DNA of 64,000 nucleotides from Cytobacillus pseudoceanisediminis (GTDB taxonomy: Bacteria; Bacillota; Bacilli; Bacillales; Cytobacillaceae), in contig NZ_CP097349.1 of assembly GCF_023516215.1 (NCBI RefSeq), forward strand, positions 1,364,001 through 1,428,000. Reading direction: 5' to 3'. Below the pieces are notes generated by a model that saw nothing but the letters and a program-made list of their open reading frames with translations, was not told the DNA's origin and did no database searches. Numbering within the stretch: the first letter of the stretch is position 1; every line of letters begins with the position of its first letter. Below are positions 55,487-64,000 of this stretch, piece after piece. The translations under genes were made by a program, and so were the position numbers.

Positions 55487-55595
55487 ATAAATCCTCCCAA
55501 AAACGATGTAAAATGATTAGGAAATCTAAATATTTTTCTATTATAAATGAAAACAAATGGAAATTCTAATGAATGCCACTTTAAGGAGGAGTCAA

Positions 55596-56636
55596 ATGAA
55601 GATTAGAGAAAGAGGAGTAACGATTGGAAAACTGCAGCCTGGCAAAAAGAATTGCATTACAGATGTAGAAGGGGTCATGGTAGGCCAAATCACTCTGGAC
55701 TATCCTCTCAATGATAATGACCAATATGTCTGTACTGGTGTAACCGCAGTTTTGCCTCATGGCAGAAATTTATTCCGTGAAAAGGTCCCGGCAGCGAGCT
55801 ATGTCATCAATGGCTTTGGAAAAACGACGGGTCTGGTTCAGGTTGAAGAATTGGGCATGATAGAATCTCCCATTATGCTGACAAACACATTTGGAGTTCC
55901 AGCGGTTACACATGGAACCCTGAAACACATGTTACGAACCACTCCTGAAATTGGAGACACAACTGGAACGGTCAATATTGTCGTTGGTGAATGCAATGAT
56001 GGGTATCTAAATTCCATTCGTGCACTTCCTGTGAAACCGGAACATGCAATAGCAGCCATTGAAAATGCCAATTCGGAAAGAGCGGAGGAAGGTGCGGTCG
56101 GAGCAGGAAAAGGCATGGTATGTTTCGGATATAAAGGCGGAGTAGGGGCGTCATCGCGGGTCATAAGCGAAGAACAAAGCTCAAAAGACTACATAATCGG
56201 GTGCCTGGTGGTCACCAATTTTGGCAATAAAGATGAATTTCCATTCAGGAAATACGGCCTGTCAGAAATTCCGCAGGAAACCAAGGAAACGCCCGATGGC
56301 TCGATTATGATCATCCTTGCCACGGACGCACCAGTCAGTGACAGGCAGCTGAAAAGGCTTGCCAAGAGATGCGGTATTGGCCTCGGCCGGACAGGAAGTC
56401 ATTACAGCAACGGCAGCGGGGATATTGTCATTGCTTTTTCAACTGCCAGAACCATTTCTCACCAGAGCACTGAACACGTTGAATTTGCCCATTTGATCAG
56501 AGACGACCATCCGCTTATGAACAAGCTTTTCCAAGGTGCTGCCGAATCCGCGGAGGAAGCAATTCTCAATTCCTTATCCCAGGCAGAAACGACGAAAGGG
56601 AGACAGGAAAGAGTGGTCGAGGGTATGTTTTCATAA
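55596..56636 (+). CDS. P1/S58-family self-processing aminopeptidase (DmpA-like)
   Basis: The 346-residue protein resembles DmpA/BapA L-aminopeptidase-D-Ala-esterases: KNCITDVEGVMVGQ, FGVPAVTHG, GYKGGVGASSRVI and the probable cleavage and nucleophile site G235-S236 in DGSIMIILATDAPVS. Such enzymes cut themselves into two chains, exposing the catalytic Ser. Physiological substrate is unknown. ATG 55596 follows AAGGAGGAG. It precedes the eut leader but has no obvious tie to it. Confidence 0.85.
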   Translation: MKIRERGVTIGKLQPGKKNCITDVEGVMVGQITLDYPLNDNDQYVCTGVTAVLPHGRNLFREKVPAASYVINGFGKTTGLVQVEELGMIESPIMLTNTFGVPAVTHGTLKHMLRTTPEIGDTTGTVNIVVGECNDGYLNSIRALPVKPEHAIAAIENANSERAEEGAVGAGKGMVCFGYKGGVGASSRVISEEQSSKDYIIGCLVVTNFGNKDEFPFRKYGLSEIPQETKETPDGSIMIILATDAPVSDRQLKRLAKRCGIGLGRTGSHYSNGSGDIVIAFSTARTISHQSTEHVEFAHLIRDDHPLMNKLFQGAAESAEEAILNSLSQAETTKGRQERVVEGMFS

Positions 56637-56682
56637 GACATTTATCTACATTCTAAAAAGTCTATCTTTTCAGTTAATTACT

Positions 56683-56850
56683 TGATATAATGATGGATAA
56701 GTGAAAATACCAGGTGAGGGCGCCTTAATAGGTAAGCTGTTTTATGGCTTATTCTGTTAAGGCGCCTTTTTGTATGGAGTGAATGTAACCGCTTACTGTA
56801 ATAAGCTGAGTTGGTGCATACCACTCCCTATAATCGAAGGGAGGCAATTT
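56683..56850 (+). promoter_or_regulatory. Extended -10 promoter and EutV-type antiterminator leader of eutB
   Basis: TGATATAAT (56683-56691) is a good extended -10 without a clear -35. Downstream, GGCGCCTTAA (56719-56728) and TTAAGGCGCC (56757-56766) form a perfect 10-bp terminator stem followed by T5. An inner TAAGC/GCTTA pair lies inside. The motif CAGGTGAGGGCGCC just before it resembles CAGGCAAAGGNGCC in the eutH and eutA leaders. Antitermination by EutV binding is inferred from family knowledge. Confidence 0.7.
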
Positions 56851-58209
56851 ATGTTTACTTGTACACTAAAGAATGAAACCTATCAATTCCGTTCAATTTC
56901 AGATGTTTTGGCAAAAGCCGGTGAGGAGAAATCAGGGGATAAAATGGCAGGCATTGCTGCCAGATCTTCTCTTGAACGAATGGCAGCCAAAGTGGTGTTA
57001 AGTGAAATAACACTAAAGGAAATATATGAAAATCCGGTTATTGCATATGAAAAGGATGAAGTAACCCGCATCATATATGATGATCTTAATCTTTTTATTT
57101 ATAAGGATATCGCAAACTGGTCTGTTGGAGAATTAAGGAATTATATTTTATCCCACCATACCAGTACGTCGGATTTGTTCAAAATCAGCAGGGGTCTGAC
57201 GAGCGAAATGATTTCTGCTGCAGCAAAGCTGATGTCGAGCATTGACCTTGTAATGGCATCGCAGAAAATCAGGCCAACTGCGCATTGCAACACAACAATT
57301 GGCGAGTCTGGACGCCTGGCATTCCGCTGCCAGCCTAATCATCCCATTGATAATCCCGAGGGTATTCTTGCATCAATGAAAGAAGGTCTGTCCTATGGTT
57401 CGGGTGATGCTGTCATAGGTGTGAACCCCAACAATGACTCTATCGAATCAGTCTCGAGAATTTTACATATGACTCATGATTTTATTCAAAAGTGGGATAT
57501 CCCGACGCAGAACTGTGTTCTTGCCCATATTACAACCCAAATGCATGCCCTCAAAAAAGGTGCCCCTATAGCTCTTATGTTCCAAAGCCTTGCTGGTACA
57601 CAGGCGGCAAATGATGATTTTGGAGTTTCAAAGGAAATTCTTGATGAAGCCTTTCAGCTGATGGCCACACAAGGGACATCAACTGGTCCGAATCAGCTAT
57701 ACTTCGAAACTGGCCAGGGATCGGAGGTATCGCTTGATGCCCATCTTGGCATAGATATGCAGACACTCGAAGCCCGTACCTATGGATACGCCCGGCATTG
57801 GAAACCGTTCATGGTTAATAATGTATCCGGTTTTATCGGGCCTGAGACGATTTATGACGGCAAACAAGTGATTCGTGCAGATCTCGAGGACCTTTTTATG
57901 GGGAAAATGCATGGACTTCCAATGGGGATAGCCCCTACATATACAAACCATATGCAGGCAGATCAAAATGATCAGGAAATCGCCGGTATGCTGACTGCTC
58001 TTGCCGGTGCGAATTTTTATATGGGCGTGCCTGGCGGAGACGACGTTATGCTAAGCTATCAGGATACCAGCTATCATGATGATGCAAGCTTAAGAGAAAT
58101 GCTTGGGCTCCGCCCTCTTCGCGAATTTGAGATATGGCTTGAGAAAATGGGAATTATGGAAAATGGCAAACTAACCGAACGAGCGGGAGATTTATCAATT
58201 TTTAAGTAG
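56851..58209 (+). CDS. eutB: Ethanolamine ammonia-lyase large subunit
   Basis: The 452-residue protein matches EutB in length and motif: TSEMISAAAKLMSS, GRLAFRCQPNHPIDNPEGI, FQSLAGTQAANDDFG, YFETGQGSEVS and GVPGGDDVMLSYQDTSYHD. With EutC and adenosylcobalamin it turns ethanolamine into acetaldehyde and ammonia. ATG 56851 follows GGGAGG; the open frame from 56770 begins inside the leader terminator. eutC starts 16 bp after. Confidence 0.95.
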   Translation: MFTCTLKNETYQFRSISDVLAKAGEEKSGDKMAGIAARSSLERMAAKVVLSEITLKEIYENPVIAYEKDEVTRIIYDDLNLFIYKDIANWSVGELRNYILSHHTSTSDLFKISRGLTSEMISAAAKLMSSIDLVMASQKIRPTAHCNTTIGESGRLAFRCQPNHPIDNPEGILASMKEGLSYGSGDAVIGVNPNNDSIESVSRILHMTHDFIQKWDIPTQNCVLAHITTQMHALKKGAPIALMFQSLAGTQAANDDFGVSKEILDEAFQLMATQGTSTGPNQLYFETGQGSEVSLDAHLGIDMQTLEARTYGYARHWKPFMVNNVSGFIGPETIYDGKQVIRADLEDLFMGKMHGLPMGIAPTYTNHMQADQNDQEIAGMLTALAGANFYMGVPGGDDVMLSYQDTSYHDDASLREMLGLRPLREFEIWLEKMGIMENGKLTERAGDLSIFK

Positions 58210-58225
58210 GAAGGGGGAATCAGTA

Positions 58226-59091
58226 ATGGATATTCAGACAATCGTGAAGCAGGTAATGGAAGAACTCCAAAAAGGAGGGCAAATAAAAAACAGTCCTATT
58301 GTAAAAGAACCTGCAGAAACAAAGGAATCAAAGGGCCGCAATATAAATTATGAAAAGAGTAGCCAAGTAGGTGTAGAACAGCCAGCCAATCGGGAAGAGA
58401 TCGAGAGGGTGCAATCCATTACGCCTGCCAGGATTGGGATTGGACATACTGGAGCACGAATGAAAACAAAGAATTACCTGGAATTCAGGATAGATCACGC
58501 AGCAGCCCAGGACGCAGTGTTTAAAGACGTTTCTGAGGATTTGCTGAAGGAGTTAAAGCTGCCTGTGCTCTTTTCAAAATCTGAAACGATGGACCAATAC
58601 TTAATGGACCTGGACAGCGGGAGGCAACTCAATGAAACATCCAGAAAATGGGCTGCAGAAAATCTTCCGAAAAATAAACAGGTGCAAATCATTGTATCCG
58701 ATGGACTGAGTTCAACAGGTGTTGAGGCAAATATAAGAGATCTGCTGCCAGCGCTTGTCCAGGGGTTAACATCGAAAAAGATTACCATTGGAGATCCTGT
58801 TTTTATAAAGCGGAGCAGAGTTTGGATTCAGGATGATTTAGCTTCTATTGTCAATTGTGATTGCATTATTTCACTCATAGGAGAAAGGCCAGGATTGGCA
58901 ACTGCTAAAAGCATTAGTGCCTACCTGATATACCAGCCCAATGAGGATACTGTCGAAGCAGATCGCACTGTTATCAGCAATATTCATGAGGGAGGGGTCC
59001 CCCTGTTGAGGCGGGTGCCCATCTGGCTGATTTAATAGAGGTTATATTAAAGCATAAAGCGAGCGGTGTAAAATTAGCACAGCTTAAGTAG
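58226..59091 (+). pseudogene. eutC: Ethanolamine ammonia-lyase small subunit, frame broken by one missing base
   Basis: The frame gives MDIQTIVKQVMEEL, RIGIGHTGARMKT, VIVSDGLSSTGVEANI and CDCIISLIGERPGL, then derails. Adding one C to the CCCCC run at 58999-59003 gives GVPPVEAGAHLADLIEVI and a 288-residue EutC that ends at TAG 59089-59091. The C-terminal part helps bind the corrinoid, so its loss would matter; a sequence error is more likely than real decay. Confidence 0.88.
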
Positions 59092-59097
59092 TATAGG

Positions 59098-59134
59098 AAG
59101 GCAGCAGGATTACATTTTTTCCAGCTGCCTTTTC
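59098..59134 (+). terminator. Terminator after eutC
   Basis: AAGGCAGC (59098-59105) and GCTGCCTT (59124-59131) form a stem followed by T-rich sequence. It separates eutBC from eutWV. Confidence 0.8.
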
Positions 59135-59194
59135 CATTATCCAGGATAATTCCATAACTGTACCAAATTTCCTATTAAACAATTGAAAACGATG

Positions 59195-59223
59195 TTGACA
59201 TTCTTCGGCATTCCCTTTAATAT
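59195..59223 (+). promoter_or_regulatory. SigmaA promoter of eutW-eutV
   Basis: TTGACA (59195-59200) and TAATAT (59218-59223) are exactly 17 bp apart. It lies about 50 bp before eutW, after the eutC terminator. Confidence 0.8.
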
Positions 59224-59271
59224 TTTTATATATTCTGACATTTTTAAATACTTATTGGGAGATCTCCGTCT

Positions 59272-60696
59272 ATGCCAAACTTCTCAGTCGAAGAGCTATG
59301 CACTCTTCATACAAGTCTTTCAAAAATGGATGTCGAAAGAATTAAAGAGGTCTCTGCCAATCTTTCATTAATCGCCGATCTGAACCAGGCAAACGTTTTT
59401 GTTGATTGTCCTACTAAAGAAGGTAAACATGCGATAGTAGTAGCTGAAGCCGCCCCAAATACTGCTAAATCCGTTTATCAGAAGCCTGTCGCAGGAAAGT
59501 TCGCCTATGAAGCTTTTGAACCCGCCGTTTTATATACCCTGAGGACAGGGAAAAATATGTTTCTCAATCGCGCCTTGACACAGGAGGGCAAGACGGTGGA
59601 ACAAAGCGTGGTGCCGATTAAAGGCTCAGAGGACCGTGTCATCGGGGCACTGATTATGGAGAAGGACATCAGTGAGAAGCTGCAGCGGCAGCTCAAATTG
59701 GAAGCGTTATCAGAAGCGACTGAAACCTTGAGCGGTATACTCATTGGAATGGCAGAAGACCGGCCGATCATCCCAGAGGTAATTGAGGAATCACTATTCT
59801 TTATTGACCATGAAAATAAGGTTGTTTATAACAATCCTTCAGCAACTAATCTCATACACGAAATTGGCAAGGAAAATTGCAGGCCCGGCGTCCCGCTGAT
59901 TGATTGTTTTCCCTGTATTCAAGAAATTCTTAACGAGCCGGAAGAGCTCCTTGTAAAAGAAATGAAAATGATGAATAAGGTATTCCGTGTTAAGAAAATA
60001 AGTCTTGATCTTGCCGGTAAGTCGGATGGAACCTTCATCATACTTAAAGACCTGACAGAGCTCAGGGAAAAGGAACGGGAGATTGCTGTTAAATCTGTGG
60101 CCATACGGGAAATCCATCACCGTGTTAAAAATAACCTGCAGACTGTTGCCAGCCTTTTGAGGCTCCAGATGAGAAGGGGTGTGCCGGAAGAAAGCAAGGT
60201 GCATTTCGTGGAAAGTCTGAACCGCATCTCGAGTATTGCTTCGGTGTATGAAATTATTCTCTCGAGCTCAAGTGTAGATGAAGTAGATATTTACAGCCTA
60301 ATAGAGAAAGTTGGCAATATGCTGGTCCATGAAGCAAAACACGAGCAGAAAAAGATACATATTCAGTATAGGGGACCAAAGCTTTTAATCGACTCTGAAA
60401 AAGCTGTATCCCTGTCTCTGGTCATCAATGAACTTATACAGAATTGTGTAAAGCACGCATTTAAACATATGCATGAAGGAATAGTCGAGGTCTGTTTCGA
60501 GTATTCGAATGATGAAATTAAGGTTGAAGTCATCGATAACGGTGAAGGGTATTCCCCGGAAGCAAAACCCTCTCTAGGCTTAGATATTGTGAAAATGATG
60601 ATCGAGCACGACTTATCCGGTCATTTTTTAATCGAACGGGCTGAAACAGGGACTATTGCAGCTGTGCAATTTCCCTTTGAAAGGAAGGCGGAATAG
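59272..60696 (+). CDS. eutW: Ethanolamine-sensing histidine kinase EutW
   Basis: The 474-residue kinase has an N-terminal sensor (H_kinase_N-type, then a PAS-like domain about 170-265) and a HisKA_2 domain with IREIHHRVKNNLQTVASLL (HH at 282-283), followed by an ATPase domain (NELIQNCVKHAF N box; DNGEGYSP G box). No membrane segment was seen, so it senses cytoplasmic ethanolamine. It ends two bases before eutV. Confidence 0.92.
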   Translation: MPNFSVEELCTLHTSLSKMDVERIKEVSANLSLIADLNQANVFVDCPTKEGKHAIVVAEAAPNTAKSVYQKPVAGKFAYEAFEPAVLYTLRTGKNMFLNRALTQEGKTVEQSVVPIKGSEDRVIGALIMEKDISEKLQRQLKLEALSEATETLSGILIGMAEDRPIIPEVIEESLFFIDHENKVVYNNPSATNLIHEIGKENCRPGVPLIDCFPCIQEILNEPEELLVKEMKMMNKVFRVKKISLDLAGKSDGTFIILKDLTELREKEREIAVKSVAIREIHHRVKNNLQTVASLLRLQMRRGVPEESKVHFVESLNRISSIASVYEIILSSSSVDEVDIYSLIEKVGNMLVHEAKHEQKKIHIQYRGPKLLIDSEKAVSLSLVINELIQNCVKHAFKHMHEGIVEVCFEYSNDEIKVEVIDNGEGYSPEAKPSLGLDIVKMMIEHDLSGHFLIERAETGTIAAVQFPFERKAE

Positions 60697-60698
60697 CT

Positions 60699-61271
60699 GT
60701 GAAAAAAAGAATAATGGTTGTGGAGGATGAATCGATTGTCCGCATGGACTTAAGCTTGATGCTACAGGACGCTGGATATGAAGTAGTTGCTGAGGCAGGC
60801 GATGGTGAAAGAGCGGTCGAGCTTGCTCTTTCATTAAAGCCTGATTTAATCCTGATGGATATCAAGATGCCTAATCTGAATGGACTAAAAGCAAGTGAAA
60901 TCATTTCCAATAAAATCAATACACCCATCCTGATCCTAACAGCATACAGTCAGCGGGAATATATTGATAAAGCCAAACAGGCAAATATACTCGGCTACCT
61001 TGTTAAGCCTGTTAATGAAGCCAGTCTGATTCCAGCTGTTGAAATTGCGCTCAGGCAGGCTGAGAATGCAAATGCATTCCGGGAACAGGTGGAATCCATG
61101 AATCAAAAATTAAATGAAAGAAAAATAGTTGAAAAAGCAAAAGGCATTTTAATGCAAAAGTTTAACATGCATGAAGAAGATGCTTTTAAGAAAATGCGAA
61201 AGATCAGCATGAACAAACAGGTTACACTGGAAAATGTGGCAAAGCGTATCATAGTAAAATATAACGCTTAA
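60699..61271 (+). CDS. eutV: ANTAR response regulator EutV
   Basis: The 190-residue protein has a receiver domain (ED at 9-10, D54 in ILMDIKMPN, Lys in YLVKPVNE) and a C-terminal ANTAR domain (about 130-187; AKGILMQKFNMHEEDAFKKMRKISM). ANTAR binds paired hexaloop hairpins and prevents terminator formation. GTG 60699 is two bases after eutW. The three leader terminators at 56719, 61299 and 63654 are its likely targets. Confidence 0.95.
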   Translation: MKKRIMVVEDESIVRMDLSLMLQDAGYEVVAEAGDGERAVELALSLKPDLILMDIKMPNLNGLKASEIISNKINTPILILTAYSQREYIDKAKQANILGYLVKPVNEASLIPAVEIALRQAENANAFREQVESMNQKLNERKIVEKAKGILMQKFNMHEEDAFKKMRKISMNKQVTLENVAKRIIVKYNA

Positions 61272-61288
61272 TATCTTTTACAAGTGGA

Positions 61289-61344
61289 TAGAACAGGCAA
61301 AGGTGCCATGCGTCTGCAAAAGCTGACGTGCGGCACCTTTTTGT
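61289..61344 (+). terminator. EutV-controlled terminator before eutH
   Basis: AAAGGTGCC (61299-61307) and GGCACCTTT (61332-61340) form the terminator stem, followed by TTG and a T-rich tract. CAGGCAAAGGTGCC upstream matches the eutA leader. Read-through from the eutWV promoter would reach eutH only when EutV acts (inference). Confidence 0.72.
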
Positions 61345-61449
61345 CTTTTTACCTATTTTTTTACTATCAAACTGCTGTTTATCCTATGTTCTTGTAAAGA
61401 AGCTGCAGGATTCCGTTAACATATAAAACTTTTTAGGGAGGGATTTATG

Positions 61450-62709
61450 ATGGAAATGGTAGGTAAAATCGTTATTTACATTATCATGGCCTGTGCTGTG
61501 GCTGGAGCTTTTGCAGCCATCCGCAACAGTGATGAGGGGTTAGGCAAGCAATTTATGGAGGGGCTTCATGCTGTTGGCCACATTTTTGTACCGGCTGCCG
61601 GGATAATGGCTTCCATTCCATATTTATCGTGGTTTATCGATAAGGTCTGCGGTCCATTTTTTGCTGCGATCGGGGCAGATCCTGCAATAGCTGCAACTGC
61701 CATATTGGCAACCGATATGGGCGGCTACCAGTTAGCTGAAGTGTTAAAGCAAACACAGGAAGGCTGGATCATGGCGATGATTGTCGGTTTTATGGCGGGG
61801 GCAACCATTGTTTTCTCCATACCGATGGGCCTGGCTATGCTTGATAAGAGAGACCATAAATATATGGCTCTCGGGGTGATGTCAGGCGTTCTGACCATTC
61901 CAATCGGTGCTTTCATTTCAAGTGTGATTATTGCGGTTTCCAGCTCAAGTTTCAGGGATTTCATTTCCACCTCCGGCGAGGCGAAATATCAGTTCGCGCT
62001 TGGTTTGGGACAAATCTTATTGAATTTAAGTCCGCTTTTAATCTTTGTTGTCCTGATTGCACTGGGGTTATATTTCCTGCCGGATTTAATGATCAACGGG
62101 TTCATGTGGTTTGGACGTATTTTAGATGCGGGAATTAAGCTGGTTTTGGTATTTTCCATCGTGGAAATTTTTACTGGATTATTCACAACAGTATTTGGAG
62201 GATGGGGCTTCCACCCAATCATGGCGGATTCGGAGGATCAGTTCCGGGCGCTTGAGACTGCCGGCTATATTGGAATCATGCTTGCCGGTGCATTTCCGAT
62301 GGTTTATCTTCTTCAAAAGTATGCCGGCGGCCCGCTGGAGGCACTTGGCAGTAAAGTGGGATTAAGCAAGGAAGGCAGTGCAGGGATAGTTGCCACAATC
62401 GCGAACATCCTTGCGATGTTTAAATTGGTCAGAACAATGCCGCCTAAAGATAAAGTCATTAATATTTCCTTTGCAGTCTGTGCCGCCTTTTTACTTGGTG
62501 ACCATTTATCCTTTACAGCAAATTTCCAGCCAACATTAATCCTTCCGATTATAGCCGGTAAAATTTCTGCTGGAATCATCGGAATTGGTTTAGCATACTG
62601 GCTGTCTGTACCTAAGGCTTTGGAATTGGAGAAAAAAGACCGTGAATCTGGCATTATCGGAAAAGATGAATATTTAACGAAAGAAGAAAAGGTTAAAAAA
62701 GCAATATAA
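61450..62709 (+). CDS. eutH: Ethanolamine permease EutH
   Basis: The 419-residue protein has about ten helices and EutH features: VGHIFVPAAGIMASIPYLSWFID, FAAIGADPAIAATAILATDMGGYQ and GDHLSFTANFQPTLILP. It supplies ethanolamine when it is scarce. GGGAGGG precedes two adjacent ATGs; the second (61450) is better spaced. The terminator before it is EutV-controlled. Confidence 0.93.
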   Translation: MEMVGKIVIYIIMACAVAGAFAAIRNSDEGLGKQFMEGLHAVGHIFVPAAGIMASIPYLSWFIDKVCGPFFAAIGADPAIAATAILATDMGGYQLAEVLKQTQEGWIMAMIVGFMAGATIVFSIPMGLAMLDKRDHKYMALGVMSGVLTIPIGAFISSVIIAVSSSSFRDFISTSGEAKYQFALGLGQILLNLSPLLIFVVLIALGLYFLPDLMINGFMWFGRILDAGIKLVLVFSIVEIFTGLFTTVFGGWGFHPIMADSEDQFRALETAGYIGIMLAGAFPMVYLLQKYAGGPLEALGSKVGLSKEGSAGIVATIANILAMFKLVRTMPPKDKVINISFAVCAAFLLGDHLSFTANFQPTLILPIIAGKISAGIIGIGLAYWLSVPKALELEKKDRESGIIGKDEYLTKEEKVKKAI

Positions 62710-62737
62710 GCAGGAGTCACCTGGGAGGGCCTAAGCA

Positions 62738-63078
62738 ATGAATGAAGAAAAAAACGATTTATTCAAGAATTTGTGCCGGGAAAACAAGTAACACTCAGCC
62801 ACTTAATCGCAAATCCCGATCCGGATATGTTTGAAAAACTGGGGATCCAGCAGGCAGGAGCGTTAGGTATTTTAACACTGACACCAAGTGAAACGGTTAT
62901 CATTGCAGGAGATCTGGCGACCAAAGCGGCAGACGTGCAGATCGGTTTTCTGGACCGATTCACAGGCAGCCTTGTAATTGTAGGAACCGTGTCAGCTGTG
63001 CAAATGGCCATGGAGGAAATCAACCGCTTTTTATCTGAAACACTGAGGTACACTCCTTCGGAAATAACTAAATCATAA
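62738..63078 (+). pseudogene. eutS: Microcompartment shell protein EutS, frame broken by one missing base
   Basis: ATG 62738 (after GGGAGGG) begins MNEEK and derails. Adding one A to the seven-A run at 62748-62754 joins [30 protein letters not shown] to the rest ([35 protein letters not shown]) as a 113-residue BMC shell protein. EutS forms bent hexamers at microcompartment edges. Its presence implies a shell, although EutL, K, M and N are not in this window. Confidence 0.9.
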
Positions 63079-63091
63079 GGAGCTGTATAGA

Positions 63092-63592
63092 ATGTCCAAA
63101 ATGAACAGAGCGATGCTGATCGGTTCCATCGGGGCTGGAAAGTCGACATTAACAAATGCTCTGCTTGGCCGCAAAGCGGAAGCGGTTAAAACACAGGCAT
63201 TGAACTATTATGACTGGATTGTGGATACACCGGGGGAATACACAGAGAATCCATTTTTCTATAAAAATATCATGGCTACGGCACTCGAAGTGACCCATGT
63301 ACTATATTTGCAGGATTCCACAAAGCGGAAAACCATTTTTCCGCCGGGTTTTAGCAATGGGTTTAATAAACTCCCCATTGGAGTCGTGACAAAAAGCGAT
63401 TCTGATCAAGCAGATGTAAACTCAGCAATCAGCCAGCTTAGAAATGCAGTTCCAAAAGGGCCTATTGTCATTACCTCCTCTATTTCCGGGAAAGGAATTG
63501 AAGAGATACGCTGCCTGGTGAAATGCCATTCCCTTCAGGAAATGAAGGATTATGCAGATTCATTGGCGGATGATGTCGTAATTTTCAGATGA
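63092..63592 (+). CDS. eutP: EutP/PduV-family GTPase-like protein
   Basis: The 166-residue protein has a P-loop GSIGAGKSTLTNALLG, a DTPGEY (G3) and a VTKSDSDQ (G4) motif. EutP is reported as an acetate kinase in the Eut system; GTPase-like features are shared with PduV. AAGGAGCTG precedes the ATG. It starts 13 bp after eutS. Confidence 0.9.
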   Translation: MSKMNRAMLIGSIGAGKSTLTNALLGRKAEAVKTQALNYYDWIVDTPGEYTENPFFYKNIMATALEVTHVLYLQDSTKRKTIFPPGFSNGFNKLPIGVVTKSDSDQADVNSAISQLRNAVPKGPIVITSSISGKGIEEIRCLVKCHSLQEMKDYADSLADDVVIFR

Positions 63593-63640
63593 AACCCTTT
63601 ACAAAACGAAGATAATAGAATATATTTTAAATATACAAAA

Positions 63641-63715
63641 AAATAGATCAGGCAAAGGCGCCTTGTATGAACAACCAATTAATGGTTGCTCATATGGGGT
63701 GCCTTTTTTATTTTC
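63641..63715 (+). terminator. EutV-controlled terminator before eutA
   Basis: AAAGGCGCC (63654-63662) pairs with GGTGCCTTT (63698-63708 region, G-U pairs), and CAACCA/TGGTTG forms an inner hairpin; T6 follows. CAGGCAAAGGCGCC lies at its 5' side, as before eutH. Confidence 0.72.
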
Positions 63716-63753
63716 CTGAATAATAGTTAATTCGTTGCAGTAAGGCGGGGATC

Positions 63754-64000
63754 ATGTTGAAGCGTTACGATGCACAAAAAGAGAATATAATCAGCGCAGG
63801 AATCGACATCGGAACGAGTACGACCAAACTCGTCATCAGCAGATTTTCTCTCATGAATATGGCTGGCGGAACCCATATGCCGCGAATCGAAATTATCGAA
63901 AAGGAAGTGCTTTACCGGAGCCCGATTTACCGGACTCCTCTTCTAACCGCTTCATCTATAGATATTGAAGCTGTAGAGAGGCTTGTCAGAGAGGAGTATA
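63754..64000 (+). CDS. eutA: Ethanolamine ammonia-lyase reactivating factor EutA (partial)
   Basis: The start ATG follows AAGGCGGGG. The first 82 residues contain ISAGIDIGTSTTKLVISRFSL, the actin-like ATPase phosphate-1 loop, and VLYRSPIYRTPL. EutA exchanges damaged cobalamin on the lyase. The gene runs off the window end. Confidence 0.9.
   Translation, partial: MLKRYDAQKENIISAGIDIGTSTTKLVISRFSLMNMAGGTHMPRIEIIEKEVLYRSPIYRTPLLTASSIDIEAVERLVREEY

Overview
The window looks like chromosome of a low-to-mid GC, spore-forming Bacillaceae (Cytobacillus / Bacillus firmus-like by feel; the species cannot be fixed from this sequence). Support comes from AGGAGG-type ribosome sites, frequent TTG/GTG starts, sigmaA promoters, a CcpA cre box, a Spo0E-type phosphatase, a SipW-TasA matrix locus, Bce-type peptide sensing, a YwaC-type alarmone synthetase and an ANTAR-controlled ethanolamine locus. 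No rRNA, tRNA, phage or transposase gene was seen.

Layout. 0.1-2.7 kb: deacetylase, YqhV-like, methyltransferase and GrpB-type genes. 3.1-12.2 kb: amino-sugar block. A divergent GntR regulator faces chbB-chbC-chbA-chbF and, after a 0.6 kb repeat array, chbG, the same relative order as the E. coli chitobiose genes. nagP and nagB follow, divergent, with mirror-image operators, then a SIS-domain gene and a spo0E-like gene. 12.3-16.8 kb: Bce-like antimicrobial-peptide module. 18-29 kb: secretion and matrix block (thermolysin-like protease, TapA-like gene, sipW, tasA/calY, two HTH-TPR regulators, giant subtilase). 29-34 kb: MarR/MFS pair, a TetR-controlled alarmone synthetase operon, another MFS. 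34.4-41.4 kb: lipoprotein, a 6S-like RNA, zinc-ribbon peptide, MhqO-like dioxygenase, MFS, SRPBCC, AraC-type regulator, M14 carboxypeptidase. 41.7-52.2 kb: fatty-acid/acyl-CoA degradation cluster under a TetR regulator, with an aminoglycoside-phosphotransferase-like kinase and an ACAD11-like dehydrogenase that recall the 4-hydroxyacyl-CoA route. 52.3-56.6 kb: methyltransferase, SDR, MFS and DmpA-like peptidase. 56.7-64 kb: eutB-eutC, eutW-eutV, eutH-eutS-eutP and the start of eutA, with three leader terminators carrying a common motif.

Two window-wide patterns matter most. First, thirteen genes or gene parts (possibly fourteen) are broken by one missing base, nearly always in a homopolymer run, and adding one base restores a family-length protein each time. 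This looks like systematic sequencing or assembly undercalling rather than gene decay. Second, five intergenic tandem arrays share unexpected geometry. Three have a 52-bp period with an inverted repeat around an 11-nt loop, and all three lie between convergent genes. The other two carry a GCAA motif every ~20.6 bp (five per 103 bp). Together they suggest a helically phased, 3'-end-associated repeat system that I do not recognise as a named family.
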